In this document: positions 42,151 through 52,283 of the stretch, in pieces
How positions within the stretch are numbered: the stretch's first letter is position 1
How the letters are laid out: each line of letters starts with the position of its first letter
NCBI GenBank assembly: GCA_030849805.1
Contig: JASANZ010002188.1
Span: 1-64,000 of the forward strand
Reading direction: 5' to 3'
Origin: Sergeia podlipaevii
Lineage: Eukaryota; Euglenozoa; Kinetoplastea; Trypanosomatida; Trypanosomatidae
DNA length: 64,000 nucleotides
The notes under the pieces: model-generated
Database searches by the model: none
Seen by the model: the letters and a program-made list of their open reading frames with translations, nothing else
What the model was told of the DNA's origin: nothing
Translations under genes and position numbers: made by a program

Positions 42151-42750
42151 ACCTTTTCTTTTCCTTACCTCTTTTGTAGTGAACGGGTGTATGTAAATAT
42201 CTCTGCACTTTCCTCTCCTCCCCTTTTTTAAGATATTCTTTTTTTCTTTCGTTCGTGTACTACTGAGCAAGTCTCTAGACCTTCGTTCTTACTCTCTCCC
42301 CTTTCCCTAGTTTGCCAGTCGAAAGCCAGCTTGCCAAAGGAAAAGATAGTCAGTGGCAAGGGTGACAAAAGAAAAAGGGAAGGAATGGGAGAGAAGCTAA
42401 GCTTTGCTTGGAAAAAGATTTTCTTTATTGAAAGAAACCTATGATATTAATAAGAAACAAGACACAAGAAGAACCAAGGAGTATATATATATATAATGAA
42501 AAAGGAAAGAGCATAAAATAGTGAATATTCATCACTAAATAAAAACATATGAGCAGTGCGTTTTATGTCCAAAAGTAGCATCAAACCAGTAGCTATATTG
42601 TCATATATATTATTGATAAATAGTTCCTTCAGTCATGACACAAATGGTTCTGTCGTTTATATATATTAAAAAAAAAAAGGAATCTCATGTTATATGTATT
42701 GAGAGAGAGATAGCTGTTGATAGACAGGGAAATGTACGATTGCATACACA
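42151..42750. other. Intergenic region
   Basis: No gene supported. The minus strand is CT-rich at about 42360-42400 (TCTCTCCCATTCCTTCCC) and then has TTTGGCAAG, a possible trans-splice signal for the twin CX9C gene. An AT repeat lies at 42482-42496. Confidence 0.5.
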
Positions 42751-44526
42751 TCATCCTCGACGTATAGCCCCCTTACCAGGTGACTTGCTACGTACTACAA
42801 ACTTACGCGTCACCAGCATCGGCAGTGTCAGTGGTCCTCTGCAGTGAATCTTCGATGTGGTAATGGCAAGATCCGTCCCGCAGCCCAGAGGCGTCCCACT
42901 CGCCAGCCGCGTCGATGCATTCACGAGCACAATGGCACTATCCACGCGAGCGCAATACTCCGCAATGGCACTCTTGTCAGTCGCCAAGATCCCGTCTGTC
43001 TGGCGGGAGCCAAACAACTCCAAGAAAAAGAAAGTCTGCTCCAGAGATGAAACCGTCCTCACGCACAAAGTTTGGGTCGAGTCTCGCACGCTCGAAGAAA
43101 GCCCCTTGAGCTCCTCCTCGCTCGCAAGCTCCGCAATGCAGTCAGGTGCGCGCTCTCTGGCGGCAGCATCGCCTAACAAGACGGTGCCTTGCTCTCTCAG
43201 CGCCAAAAGCAGCTCCGCATAACGAGGAAACCCTTCATGAACAATAAGAGTCGTGAGCGAGTTTGCGGCACCGGATTTTTGATATTTTGAGTTGAGAATC
43301 ACCTCGAGAGCGGTGTCGAAGGTCGCGCTCTGATCCACGTAGAGGCTGCACGACTGACTCGTCGCGCGCAGAAGCGGGATGGTGGCGTGGCGAGAAGCAA
43401 ATTCAAAAAGCTTCGGAGGTCCACATACGATGCCGAGATCGATGCGGTCAGTCAGTTTCACCCACTCCGCCGACATCACTTGATTGATATCGTAGCTTTC
43501 CACGTACACTACAGCGGAGAGCGGCAGACCAGCCGCCACGAGAGCACGTCGTACACTGGAGATAAGCGCCTGGTTTGTGCAGTGCACCGAGGCGCCACCG
43601 TCCAGCAGCATCGCGTTACCGCTGAGGATACCCATCGCGGTAGCGTCAAGACACATGCGCGGGCGATACCGCGAGAGCACCCCAACTACACCAAGCGGCA
43701 CAGGGATAGCACACACGTCGATATGCGGATCCGGCGTGCCACCACCGACAATCACGGTCCTCACGCCAGCGCTCACATTGGTCCCTGAAGGACTTCCCAC
43801 GTCGTGGTGATCACCAGACGAAGTAGCAGCGGTGGCACAAGAAAAAGAAGAGGAAGAAGAGGAACTCGTAGAAGCCATGCGAGAGGCGTTGGTCTTTTTC
43901 TTTCCGACGTAGTCCTTCACCCACGCCCCGTCCGGCACCTCCAGTGGGTCCGGCTGCTTCAGCAGGTATTCGATCACCGTACAAAGTTTGTCCAGGCGCA
44001 GCGGAGAGAGCCGCTTGTGATACGCGCTGTACCGCGCAGCTGAAAAGAACGGCGATAAGGAGGCCTCGCTCGTCTCTGCAGAGGCATCTAAGAAGGAGGA
44101 GGAGGAGGAGGAGGAGGAGGAGCCACCACCGTCCATGCCTAATGCACCCGCCTCACGCCCCCTACCTGCCCCCCGACCTCCCCGTTTCTCATAACGGCCA
44201 GAGCGCAGCGGAGTCGGCTCTAAGCCAGCCTCCACAACCGCCGTCGCCAGCGCTGCCGCCACGCTTGAGGACATGGACACAGGATAGTGCGGTGCTGCCG
44301 CTGCTGCCGCCGCCGCCGTGCGCTGATGTTGTTGGGCGAATGCTTCGCAGTCGTGTTTGTTAGCGCGCAGAATGGCATCCTGGTGCCTCATGAGATCATC
44401 GCGAAGGTTCCTGAGAAAGGCTTGGCGCTGCTCCAGCGGGGAAGACGCGAGAGCCGGCTTCGCCTCAAGAGCTGCCTGGATATCGTGTATTAAGTTCTGT
44501 CCTAACAGGCATGTACCGCGGCGCAT
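42751..44526 (-). CDS. Gamma-glutamyl-phosphate reductase-like protein lacking the catalytic Cys
   Basis: The protein (591 residues) belongs to the ProA / aldehyde-dehydrogenase superfamily, whose members reduce gamma-glutamyl phosphate to the semialdehyde in proline synthesis. Family blocks are IPVPLGVVGVLSRYRP near 268, SGNAMLLDGGASVH near 296, the region NSKYQKSGAANSLTTL at 412-427, SAIVLVNASTRLASG near 531, and ITTSKIHCRGPL near 556. However, the active-site Cys that precedes Asn in ProA (CNA-type motif) is Ala421 here (codon GCA, 43266-43264). The usual ProA has about 420 residues; the surplus comes from two Ser/Gly-rich insertions near 70-150 and 212-248. No glutamate-kinase domain is present. 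It may be a pseudoenzyme or use different chemistry. Start is the ATG at 44526. Confidence 0.82.
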   Translation of the reverse strand: MRRGTCLLGQNLIHDIQAALEAKPALASSPLEQRQAFLRNLRDDLMRHQDAILRANKHDCEAFAQQHQRTAAAAAAAAPHYPVSMSSSVAAALATAVVEAGLEPTPLRSGRYEKRGGRGAGRGREAGALGMDGGGSSSSSSSSSFLDASAETSEASLSPFFSAARYSAYHKRLSPLRLDKLCTVIEYLLKQPDPLEVPDGAWVKDYVGKKKTNASRMASTSSSSSSSFSCATAATSSGDHHDVGSPSGTNVSAGVRTVIVGGGTPDPHIDVCAIPVPLGVVGVLSRYRPRMCLDATAMGILSGNAMLLDGGASVHCTNQALISSVRRALVAAGLPLSAVVYVESYDINQVMSAEWVKLTDRIDLGIVCGPPKLFEFASRHATIPLLRATSQSCSLYVDQSATFDTALEVILNSKYQKSGAANSLTTLIVHEGFPRYAELLLALREQGTVLLGDAAARERAPDCIAELASEEELKGLSSSVRDSTQTLCVRTVSSLEQTFFFLELFGSRQTDGILATDKSAIAEYCARVDSAIVLVNASTRLASGTPLGCGTDLAITTSKIHCRGPLTLPMLVTRKFVVRSKSPGKGAIRRG

Positions 44527-45517
44527 GGCTGACTATCTAGACTGAACGTGGTTTGGTATGTATGTGTGTGTATGTGTGCAGCTTCCCTGTCAATTTTCTG
44601 CTACTATTACTGTTCTTCTTCTCTTGAGAAACACGTGATGTTGAAGTCTTCACTCCCACCTCTTCTATACCCACCTGCTTCACAGTCCACCACTACCCCC
44701 AATGATGGCTTTGTTGAATCCCCCCCTCTCGCTCCTCCACTTTCGTCCCTTTTGTTGTTGTGTATATTTTTTCTTCTTTCACTCGTTCGCTCTGTTTGCT
44801 GAGAACGTGAACCCTCAAAGGCAGATGAATGGTGTTGTGTATATATATATATTGTATTTTCAAGTTCGCCTTTAAAAGAAAAAAAAACTTTTTTTGCCTT
44901 TGCTTATTGTATCTTCTGCAACTAGTATCTGTGGACTCTTCTCTTTTCTTTTTCTTTTTTCACGTGTAAAAGCAAACTCGCCCTTGACGATACCTTTTTG
45001 ATTATATTCCTCTAACGCGTGTGTGTGTATATATATAGAAAAGGTGTATATAGTGTTTGTATATATATATGAGGTAGCTTCTCTGCCGCCGTTGTATTGT
45101 CCTTCAGGAGGTCAATATAGAAAAAAAAAAGTGTGCTCTGTATTCCTGGAAAGGCCCGAAGCTGAAAAAAAAACAATTTAAAAAAAAGGGGGAAAAAAAA
45201 AGAAGAAAAGCGATTAATGCAGCATAGTGAATAAAAAAGAAGAAGAGGGGACGTATAAATTAAATAAAAAGGATGTTTTGAAACGAAGATGCGAGAAGAA
45301 AGAGAGAGGAGGTGCGCGTACTTTCATTAATCATTGTTGACATAATATCAACATTAAGGCAAATTTAAGCGTCAAAGTTAGATACCATAAGAAACTGCGC
45401 GTGCATATTTTTTGATGGAAAAAAAAGAAAGGCCTTTCGCCAGCGGTTGAAAAGAGGGGATTTTTAAAGAAAGAATGCCTTCAACCTTTGTGTGTGTGTG
45501 TGTGCTCTTTCTTTTGA
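44527..45517. other. Intergenic region
   Basis: No gene supported. AT repeats near 44839-44850, 45030-45040 and 45060-45070; A runs near 45120-45200. Confidence 0.5.
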
Positions 45518-47224
45518 TCAACTGCAAGCTAGATGCTCTATACGCCAGAGATCAGTGCGTTTCTCATAGAAAGAACACGTCGCCACTGTCGCGCTGATGC
45601 CTTCGCTGTTGCCTGTGCGATCACACCCGCCATCACCATCCATAACGGATAGCACAGCGGTGTCATAAATAAGGCACTCGTCATTCAGATCAGCTGCTCC
45701 ATCTATTGTCGTCTCATCCTTCTCATCACCTACCTCGCCCATCTCATCCGAAAAATACTTATAGAGATGAAGTGGCTTCGCAAACACCTCCTCGGCCGCG
45801 GCCGATACGTCGTATGCCAGCAGCGCGGCGCCACGCTGCATCAGTGGAATGAAGAGAGTGTTCTTCTCATTTACCCACCCACATGCGCTGGCACTGCCCT
45901 TGCCGCTGCTGCTGCTGCCACACGCAAGTGCGGTCTCCTTCATCAACCGTAGGTAGTTGCTCCCCTCCTCCTCCTCCTCTGCCTCCACTTCCGCCCCTGT
46001 GTCAAGAGTCGCAAGTGCGGATGAAGACGATAAAGCGGGTCCACGCAGGGGGTCAAACAGACAGCGACTGGTGCGCCACACACCACCGCCAAGCGATGCG
46101 GTCTGCGCGATAGGTCGCTTACGGAAGCGAACGTCCACCAGTGAAAGTGTCTCATCATAAGATCCAACGAGCACGTAAGAAGTCGCTCCGACTGTGGCAC
46201 TTCTGAGGGTATCCTGCCGGCCACCGTCGCTGCCAACAGAGGGAGAGATGCGAACAGATGACGATGTGTGCAAGACAGGAGTAACAGACACCACACCAGC
46301 TTCAAACCGCATCTGTCCTGCAGGTGCCCTGGTGCGGGCGTCGTGCAGTTTCAAAAGTCCATCGTCGCCACCCGTCAGTATCATCGCTGCCGCAGCCCTC
46401 GCGCCGTCGTCGTCCTCGCAGACAGCAGCCTGAGCGGTAGGCAGCACCGCGCTGCACCACGCGTCGTACTCATGACCGCTAAGTTCCTGCAAGACTTTTC
46501 GCTCCGCGACGTCATACAATAAGACGGCGCCTGTGTGTGCTGTGCAGATGAGACCGAGACCTCCTCCTCCCCTGCTGCCAGTCGCGCCATCATCCATCAC
46601 CATCGGGGTGCAGCTCGTTAGCATCTCAGCATGAATGTCAGAAAATATATCGAGAGTGGCAAGCGTGTGTGGGTGCAGCAAACGCACGCTTCCGTCGGTG
46701 CAAGAGACGAGGGGGTACTTTGTAATGGCCGCAGACGTACCGCAAAGAGGCAGGGAAGCATCCGCGTTCATCGCAGTCTCGTCGCATAGCCAAGGCTCTT
46801 CACGGCAATATGAATGAACGACGCTCGCGGGGATCCATGTCAGATCAAACACACCGGGAAAGACTTGTGGAGACAGACTCCGGTTGCTACTTCTCACTAT
46901 AGATCCATCCAGCTCCACAACATCACTGCTCGCGGCGGCGGAGGTGGCGGAAACGCCTGTAAATGTGAGCGTTGAGACACAGCCGAAGTGCACCGGGGCT
47001 GCGCTGTCACTCGGGTCTTCAACAGCAGCAGCAGTAGTAGTACTGTCCTCACCCCCATCGTGTTGATGTGTTGAAGATACAGACTGCAGTTGATAAGAAC
47101 CAGCTAAGATGGAGAGGTGCGAAGATGCGGACAAGGGCGACGATAATACGGACGGCACTAAGAGACAGTTGGTTGTGAGTGGAGTGTCAAGCCGCGCCAG
47201 ATGATGCAAGGAGGGTAGCATCAT
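45518..47224 (-). CDS. DPH7: DPH7, diphthine methylesterase (WD repeat)
   Basis: A 568-residue WD-repeat protein. DPH7 (WDR85) removes a methyl group from methylated diphthine, the step before amidation of the diphthamide on elongation factor 2. Family-specific blocks are GHEYDAWCSAVLP near 248, TGGDDGLLKLHDAR near 283, VGSYDETLSLVDVR near 353, ASLGGGVWRTSR near 376, and the C-terminal VATCSFYEKRTDLWRIE. These match the human GGDDGLL, GSYDE, GGVWR and CSFYD signatures. Insertions between blades, rich in Ser, Ala and Glu, make it longer than human DPH7 (452). Cytosolic. Start is the ATG at 47224; a second Met follows directly. Confidence 0.85.
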   Translation of the reverse strand: MMLPSLHHLARLDTPLTTNCLLVPSVLSSPLSASSHLSILAGSYQLQSVSSTHQHDGGEDSTTTAAAVEDPSDSAAPVHFGCVSTLTFTGVSATSAAASSDVVELDGSIVRSSNRSLSPQVFPGVFDLTWIPASVVHSYCREEPWLCDETAMNADASLPLCGTSAAITKYPLVSCTDGSVRLLHPHTLATLDIFSDIHAEMLTSCTPMVMDDGATGSRGGGGLGLICTAHTGAVLLYDVAERKVLQELSGHEYDAWCSAVLPTAQAAVCEDDDGARAAAAMILTGGDDGLLKLHDARTRAPAGQMRFEAGVVSVTPVLHTSSSVRISPSVGSDGGRQDTLRSATVGATSYVLVGSYDETLSLVDVRFRKRPIAQTASLGGGVWRTSRCLFDPLRGPALSSSSALATLDTGAEVEAEEEEEGSNYLRLMKETALACGSSSSGKGSASACGWVNEKNTLFIPLMQRGAALLAYDVSAAAEEVFAKPLHLYKYFSDEMGEVGDEKDETTIDGAADLNDECLIYDTAVLSVMDGDGGCDRTGNSEGISATVATCSFYEKRTDLWRIEHLACS

Positions 47225-48392
47225 GAAAACTTCTTCTTTTGTTTGCTTGCTTTTCTGCTGGTGAACTGAAACTAAATATTTATGTGTATTCAGAGCAAAA
47301 CAATATATATGGAGGTAGAATAGGAGGGAGGAGAGATAGAAATCAGCTCCCGTTTATTTAAAGCAGAAGAATAAATATGAAATGCCTAGAGCACACTAAG
47401 CTACACACTAGAGCGTAACAGGGACAGCATGTCATGATTGCTAGCCATCGCGATTTGGCATTGGTGCTGTCTTCACGCCCTTTCTCTTCCTCTTCTTCTT
47501 TTATCGCTTTCTATTTGAGAGATTAGATCGTTGCATTCATTTCATCTCTCATCTTTATTGAAATACAAAAAAAAACGCTCACAAAAACATAGCGCGTCTT
47601 CCTTCATTTCTCCCTTCTTCCTTTCCGTCTTTTTTCTAAATCTCTTCTTCGTCCCTTTCCCAGCTGTTCTGCCACCTCTTTCCTTCATCTCTTTTGTAGT
47701 ATATTATTTTTCTATCCTGTTCTGCCTGCCTTATGTGTCTTCTCTTCGCATGAGATAAACGTTCAACACTGCCAAAGAGGCACATCGTGCTCACCTCTGA
47801 AGGGCTCACAGCACTGGAGTGCAGCACATCAATGGAAAAAAGAAAAGAAGAAAAAAAAGATTTAAAAAATAAGAAGAACAAAGAAAAGAAAAGAAACTCT
47901 TTAGAAAAAAAATAGCGTATCTAAATGTTCAACCAACCTCCTCTGCCTCTCTCTCTCTCCCGCACACACACACACATATATATACGCCTCAACATTCAGT
48001 TCTCTGCCAAACACCAAGCACGTGTCCATGGAGAGTAAGTGAAGCGGTAGGATCTAATAGTATACAATGGAGAGGAAAGAAATATAGCAAACTCTGAGGA
48101 ATAGAGAGAAAGGCAGAAAAAAATATATATATATCTAGTCGTCAAATATATAGAAAGAATGTTTTTTTTTAAAAAAAAGGAACTTTCTGAATCTAAAAAA
48201 TTTTGCATCGATGCGAAAAAAAAAAAAGGGTGCAGTCATGAGCACATCTACGTGCAGCATGATGCTGCCTGCCTTTTTTGTTGTTGTTGCTTTTTCTCCT
48301 CTTCTTCTTTTCCTCTCTTTATACTTTTATTTTTCAGGGTTGTTGTTTTTTTTTTCTTTGCAATCTATTTAGATAAACTCGTCACACGCCCT
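47225..48392. other. Intergenic region
   Basis: No gene supported. Pyrimidine-rich on the plus strand at 47480-47720, purine-rich at 47830-47910; CT and CA/TA repeats near 47950-47983. Confidence 0.5.
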
Positions 48393-49403
48393 CTATTGGT
48401 TTGTGGCGTCCCCTAGGAAGTCGCGCTTCCGCTGTGGCTGCTTGCCACTGCCATTCGAATACGCACGCATCTGCTGCAGCGCCTCTAGCGGCGGCCGCAC
48501 ACCCTCGGCGCCGGACAAACTGCTCCCCGCGTTGTCAGAAACAAGCGCCTGCGACACAGCACGAGCAGGAGCAGAGTGCACGGTCATGCCGCTGCCGGTG
48601 CCAGCGCAGTCAGCCGCGCTGCTCTTGAGACACGAGCGCAGCGGAGCCTGCCGAGTGGGAACACCAGAAGAAGCATTCTGCGCGAGGAACGCATCCTCCT
48701 TGCTGCTACCTCCGCCGCTGCTGTTGTTGGTGTTGTTACTGTATCTAGCGTCCGTGTCGGTGCTCGTCACACCGCTCATGGCGGTGCTGCCGTGATGGCT
48801 TGACGCAAGCGGGGTCGGCTGGCGGCTGCTGCGCACGACGCTGCGAACCTTCTGGCGCACCTCGCCCGTGCGCTTGGCGCGTTCCTCTCGCTGCCGCTTC
48901 TCCATAGCCGCAAGTTCAGCCTCTAGCTCCGCACGCTCCGCCTGCTGCTGCTTGCCTGTCTGCTTCAGCTGCGTCTCAAGATGACCCAGTTTGGTGCGCA
49001 AGCTGTGTTCCTCCTCCGCCCACGCAAGGGACTCCCTTTGTAAGCGCAGCTCAAGGTCCTCGCGCTGGCTCAGCATCGCCTCCTCATCCTTGATTTCGTG
49101 AACCAAAAAATGCATGGCTTCGTACTCATCAAGGGTAGCCACATAAATGGCTTCGACCTTGTCCTTGGAGGCAACAGTGGCCTCGCAGCGAGCGGCAAGG
49201 TCGTTTGCCTCCGCCTCCACCTCCTCTAGACGGCGCAGAAGTTCCTCCTTCTCGTGCTGCACGGACTCCTCATACTTGCGAATCTTGTGCTTGAGCGCCT
49301 TGCGGCTCTGCGCGACGGCGTCAATGTCTTCCTGCGCGACATTGATCTGCATCTCCGTCTCGAGGACACGATCCCTCCACTGTGTTATCAAAGCTTCCGA
49401 CAT
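48393..49403 (-). CDS. Coiled-coil protein of unknown function
   Basis: The product has 336 residues. Residues about 10-185 are a continuous charged coiled coil (for example EELLRRLEEVEAEANDLAA and LEAELAAMEKRQREERAKR), and the rest is a Ser/Ala/Gly-rich, basic, probably disordered tail ending in KQPQRKRDFLGDATNQ. I recognise no family; the tail after the coil is of a type seen in cytoskeletal proteins, but that is weak evidence. No membrane span. Start is the ATG at 49403. Confidence 0.75.
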   Translation of the reverse strand: MSEALITQWRDRVLETEMQINVAQEDIDAVAQSRKALKHKIRKYEESVQHEKEELLRRLEEVEAEANDLAARCEATVASKDKVEAIYVATLDEYEAMHFLVHEIKDEEAMLSQREDLELRLQRESLAWAEEEHSLRTKLGHLETQLKQTGKQQQAERAELEAELAAMEKRQREERAKRTGEVRQKVRSVVRSSRQPTPLASSHHGSTAMSGVTSTDTDARYSNNTNNSSGGGSSKEDAFLAQNASSGVPTRQAPLRSCLKSSAADCAGTGSGMTVHSAPARAVSQALVSDNAGSSLSGAEGVRPPLEALQQMRAYSNGSGKQPQRKRDFLGDATNQ

Positions 49404-49807
49404 CCTTTTCCGTCGCTGCTCCAGTGACTTTTATGTAAAAAAAAATAAAATTATATATATATATAATAAATCTAAAAGGTAAAAAAAGATGGAGGGAAAA
49501 GAGCGTACGTTGCTATCTAAAATTTTTTCTGAGGAGTACTTCCTTCTTTCCTTCTATATATGTATCATGCAAACCGTAGAAGAGAGAGAGAGAGAGAAGA
49601 GAAGAAAAGGAAATATATTTTAAAAAAATGATTTGAAGGCAACAATACATAAAAGATGATAATACTGATCTACTTGATCCATTTGGTTTTCTTTTATTTG
49701 TGTTGTTTTTGTTTGTGCTTTTCGATGATTGAATACTTTACAGATGTAGGCGTTATCGTAACAACCATAGTATGCGTTTATACTTTGCTTCTATGTGTGA
49801 AGCCTAC
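49404..49807. other. Intergenic region
   Basis: No gene supported. AT repeat near 49453-49465 and a GA repeat near 49580-49595. The minus strand has T9 and AAAAG/GGAGCAG just upstream of 49403. Confidence 0.5.
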
Positions 49808-50470
49808 CTAAGGCACCATAGAGCAAAGCAGCTGCTCTGCGGCCGCCCCGGCACGCGCGTTGATGCCTACCTTCAGCGCCACCACATCAGCGTCCATGTC
49901 CATGACAAACTGGAGAACAAAATCAATTAGCTGCTCCTTCCGCGTCGTCTGTATCACGTCGTGCGTGATGAGAAACGATATGTCGTACCCCTCAAGCGGT
50001 ACTCGTCGCAGCACACGGAAGTGCTCCGCTCGCTTCTGCATGAAAGTGATGTATTGACGCATAATGTGAGTGGATACAGGATCCTTCGCGGCAAAAGAAA
50101 AAGACACACGCACGCTATTCGCGCTGCTCTCTATCAGGCACTTCTCCTTCCCAGTGCGGCATATAGTAATTGGGTTGAGCTGCAGTTCTGGAACTGCGCG
50201 CAGTTGATATGGGCTTGCAGATGGTGTGCTTGAGGTCTTGGTCTGATGATCTGCCGCATCGATGAGGTCATCAGAGATGTTCTTGGATGCGGAAGTGACA
50301 TCGTGTGCGCGCAAAGCACCCTTGTGAGATGAAGGAGGAAAAAAATCTGCAACTTCGACTTCGGGTTTGTCATGTCCTTCGACCATACGAGAAGGGTAAT
50401 GATCGATGCAGAGCGCCGCGTGCAAGGTGCGACGAATGCAATCGTAATACGGCTGGCTTGCGTTCGACAT
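49808..50470 (-). CDS. ARPC4: Arp2/3 complex subunit 4 (ARPC4, p20)
   Basis: A 220-residue subunit of the Arp2/3 complex, which nucleates branched actin filaments. The match to ARPC4 is strong across both halves: PYYDCIRRTLHAALCID and HDKPEVEV at the start, then NPITICRTGKEKCLIESSAN, NSVRVSFSF, MQKRAEHFRVLRR, GYDISFLITHDV, KEQLIDFVLQF and VGINARAGAAAEQLL. Human ARPC4 has 168 residues. The surplus is an insertion of about 50 residues between VEVADFF (about 40) and the NPITI block (about 100), with no counterpart in the family. Start was set to the ATG at 50470, which matches the family N-terminus, rather than the upstream codon. Confidence 0.92.
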   Translation of the reverse strand: MSNASQPYYDCIRRTLHAALCIDHYPSRMVEGHDKPEVEVADFFPPSSHKGALRAHDVTSASKNISDDLIDAADHQTKTSSTPSASPYQLRAVPELQLNPITICRTGKEKCLIESSANSVRVSFSFAAKDPVSTHIMRQYITFMQKRAEHFRVLRRVPLEGYDISFLITHDVIQTTRKEQLIDFVLQFVMDMDADVVALKVGINARAGAAAEQLLCSMVP

Positions 50471-52283
50471 ATCTCCTAGAAGTTTTTCTTTTTGTTTCTT
50501 CAAAGCAAAAACCTACTCTTTCATTTCAAAATCCAATGAAAGAGAAAAGTAAAACGTAAGATTAGTACGACACTATTGTTATTATGGTATGAAGCGGAAA
50601 AAAAAAGGGCGGGGGGGAAAAAAAAAGGAAAAAAAATATGAAAGACATATGCAAAAAAGAAAGAATGCAGTTTCATAATAGAGAATTATATATGTCTTTC
50701 AACAACAAAAAAAAAAAAAAAAAGAAAAGAAAAAAGTTAAAAGATACGCATCTTCTCTTCAAATAGAAGTAAGAGTGCCCTTCTCCTTGAGTCCCGCCCG
50801 TGTGGTTCCTCAATTATTCTTTGTGCTACATTATTATGTTTTTGCTTCACTCTCCTGAAGCAAAACACAAACTTTAAGTGTACATCTCTTCAAATGCAAT
50901 TTACAGGAAGTGACTAAAAAAAAAATGCTCTTTTTCTTCCATTTTCTTTTTTTGATTTCTTCTATTCTCTTTCTTTTTCTTTTTCTGCTACTAGAATTGT
51001 TCTCTCAGCGTTAGACTTTCTGTTGTGTATATTTTTTGCCCATTTACATTTATATTGCTCGTGCTTCACGTATCTGAGTGGCAGGGATGCAGGTGACTGT
51101 GCGTTGGGATACATGTCCAAGCACAGCCAACATCGAATATATGTAAATATACAGTGATAGATACCGCAAGCGAGGGCGGGACAAGTGTGTGTATATGTGT
51201 GAGAATGTTTTCGCATATATATAGGGAGAGGGAGGAGGGAGATGAGTGAGGCAACATACGCGAAAAAGAGAGTAAAAGAGAGTAAACGACATTCACATCA
51301 CTGCACAAAGAGAAATCTTGTTTTTTTTTAAAAAAAAAAAAACATACATCAAATTGATCTTAACAAAGATATATATATATATTCATTCTTCTTCCTCAAA
51401 CACATAATTGGAAAAGCGGTATGTATTTATGTATGTGCATAGATATATGTGTGTACAGAGTAAAAAAAGAAGAGAGGAATGTGGCTCCGAAAGCCCCCTC
51501 CCAAAGAAAATAAAAATGATAATAATAATAATAAGCAAGTAAAGCATAAATGTAAAAATGAGCAAGCACAAAGCTATGCAAGAGTCAGCGAGCCTCTTTC
51601 TATTCCTCTTTAAAAAAAAAAATGTACTACATGAATGCCTTGATTTCACACCTAGACACCGTGCGCGCACATGCACATGGCAAGTTCAACCATATATCTC
51701 TCTCTTACGCTCTCATTCGATATTTTTTAAATACATATTTCACCTACGCACTCATCATAATAAGCACACTCTTTTCACTTTTTCCCTCCTCCTTTATAAA
51801 ACTAAATATGCATGTCGTTGACGCCTTGCAAAGAACAATTGTTTTTTTCTTGGGAAAAAAGAAAAGAATAGAATAGAACAATAGCAAACATATATTCAAC
51901 AGAAGAGAAGAGAAGGGGAAGAAGTGTAAGTCATAGTCACTCCAAACATGCCCAAGTTGTAACCCAATCATTATCACCATTCGTATCACATTCCATCACA
52001 CATACGGGAAGGATATATTTATGCCGAAAATGTCATTTTTCAGCACAAGCAGTCGTAGTTGTGCTTTTTTTGTTGTTGCTTGTGTTGCTGTCTCACCTTT
52101 GTGTTTTCCCTCCTCCAACGTTCAATATCTCTCCATCTCTTGCTAGAATTTGTCCCATTTACATCTAGGAGTGTACCAATACTCCTTTAAAAAAAGAAAA
52201 AAAAGGAGAGAGAGAGAGACATAGGAGAAGAACCAAAGTAAACATATATTTTTTTTCTTTAAAAGAGAAAAATGCGTGAGTGC
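50471..52283. other. Long intergenic region
   Basis: No gene or RNA gene recognised in 1.8 kb. A runs of up to 18 near 50706-50722, TA repeats near 51369-51382, AAT repeat near 51518-51533. Confidence 0.5.

Noticed and set aside
42151..42270. Longer N-terminus of the twin CX9C protein
   Set aside because: The extra residues are Lys/Arg-rich from purine-rich intergenic sequence and add one Cys that is outside the paired motifs. The ATG at 42150 is preferred.
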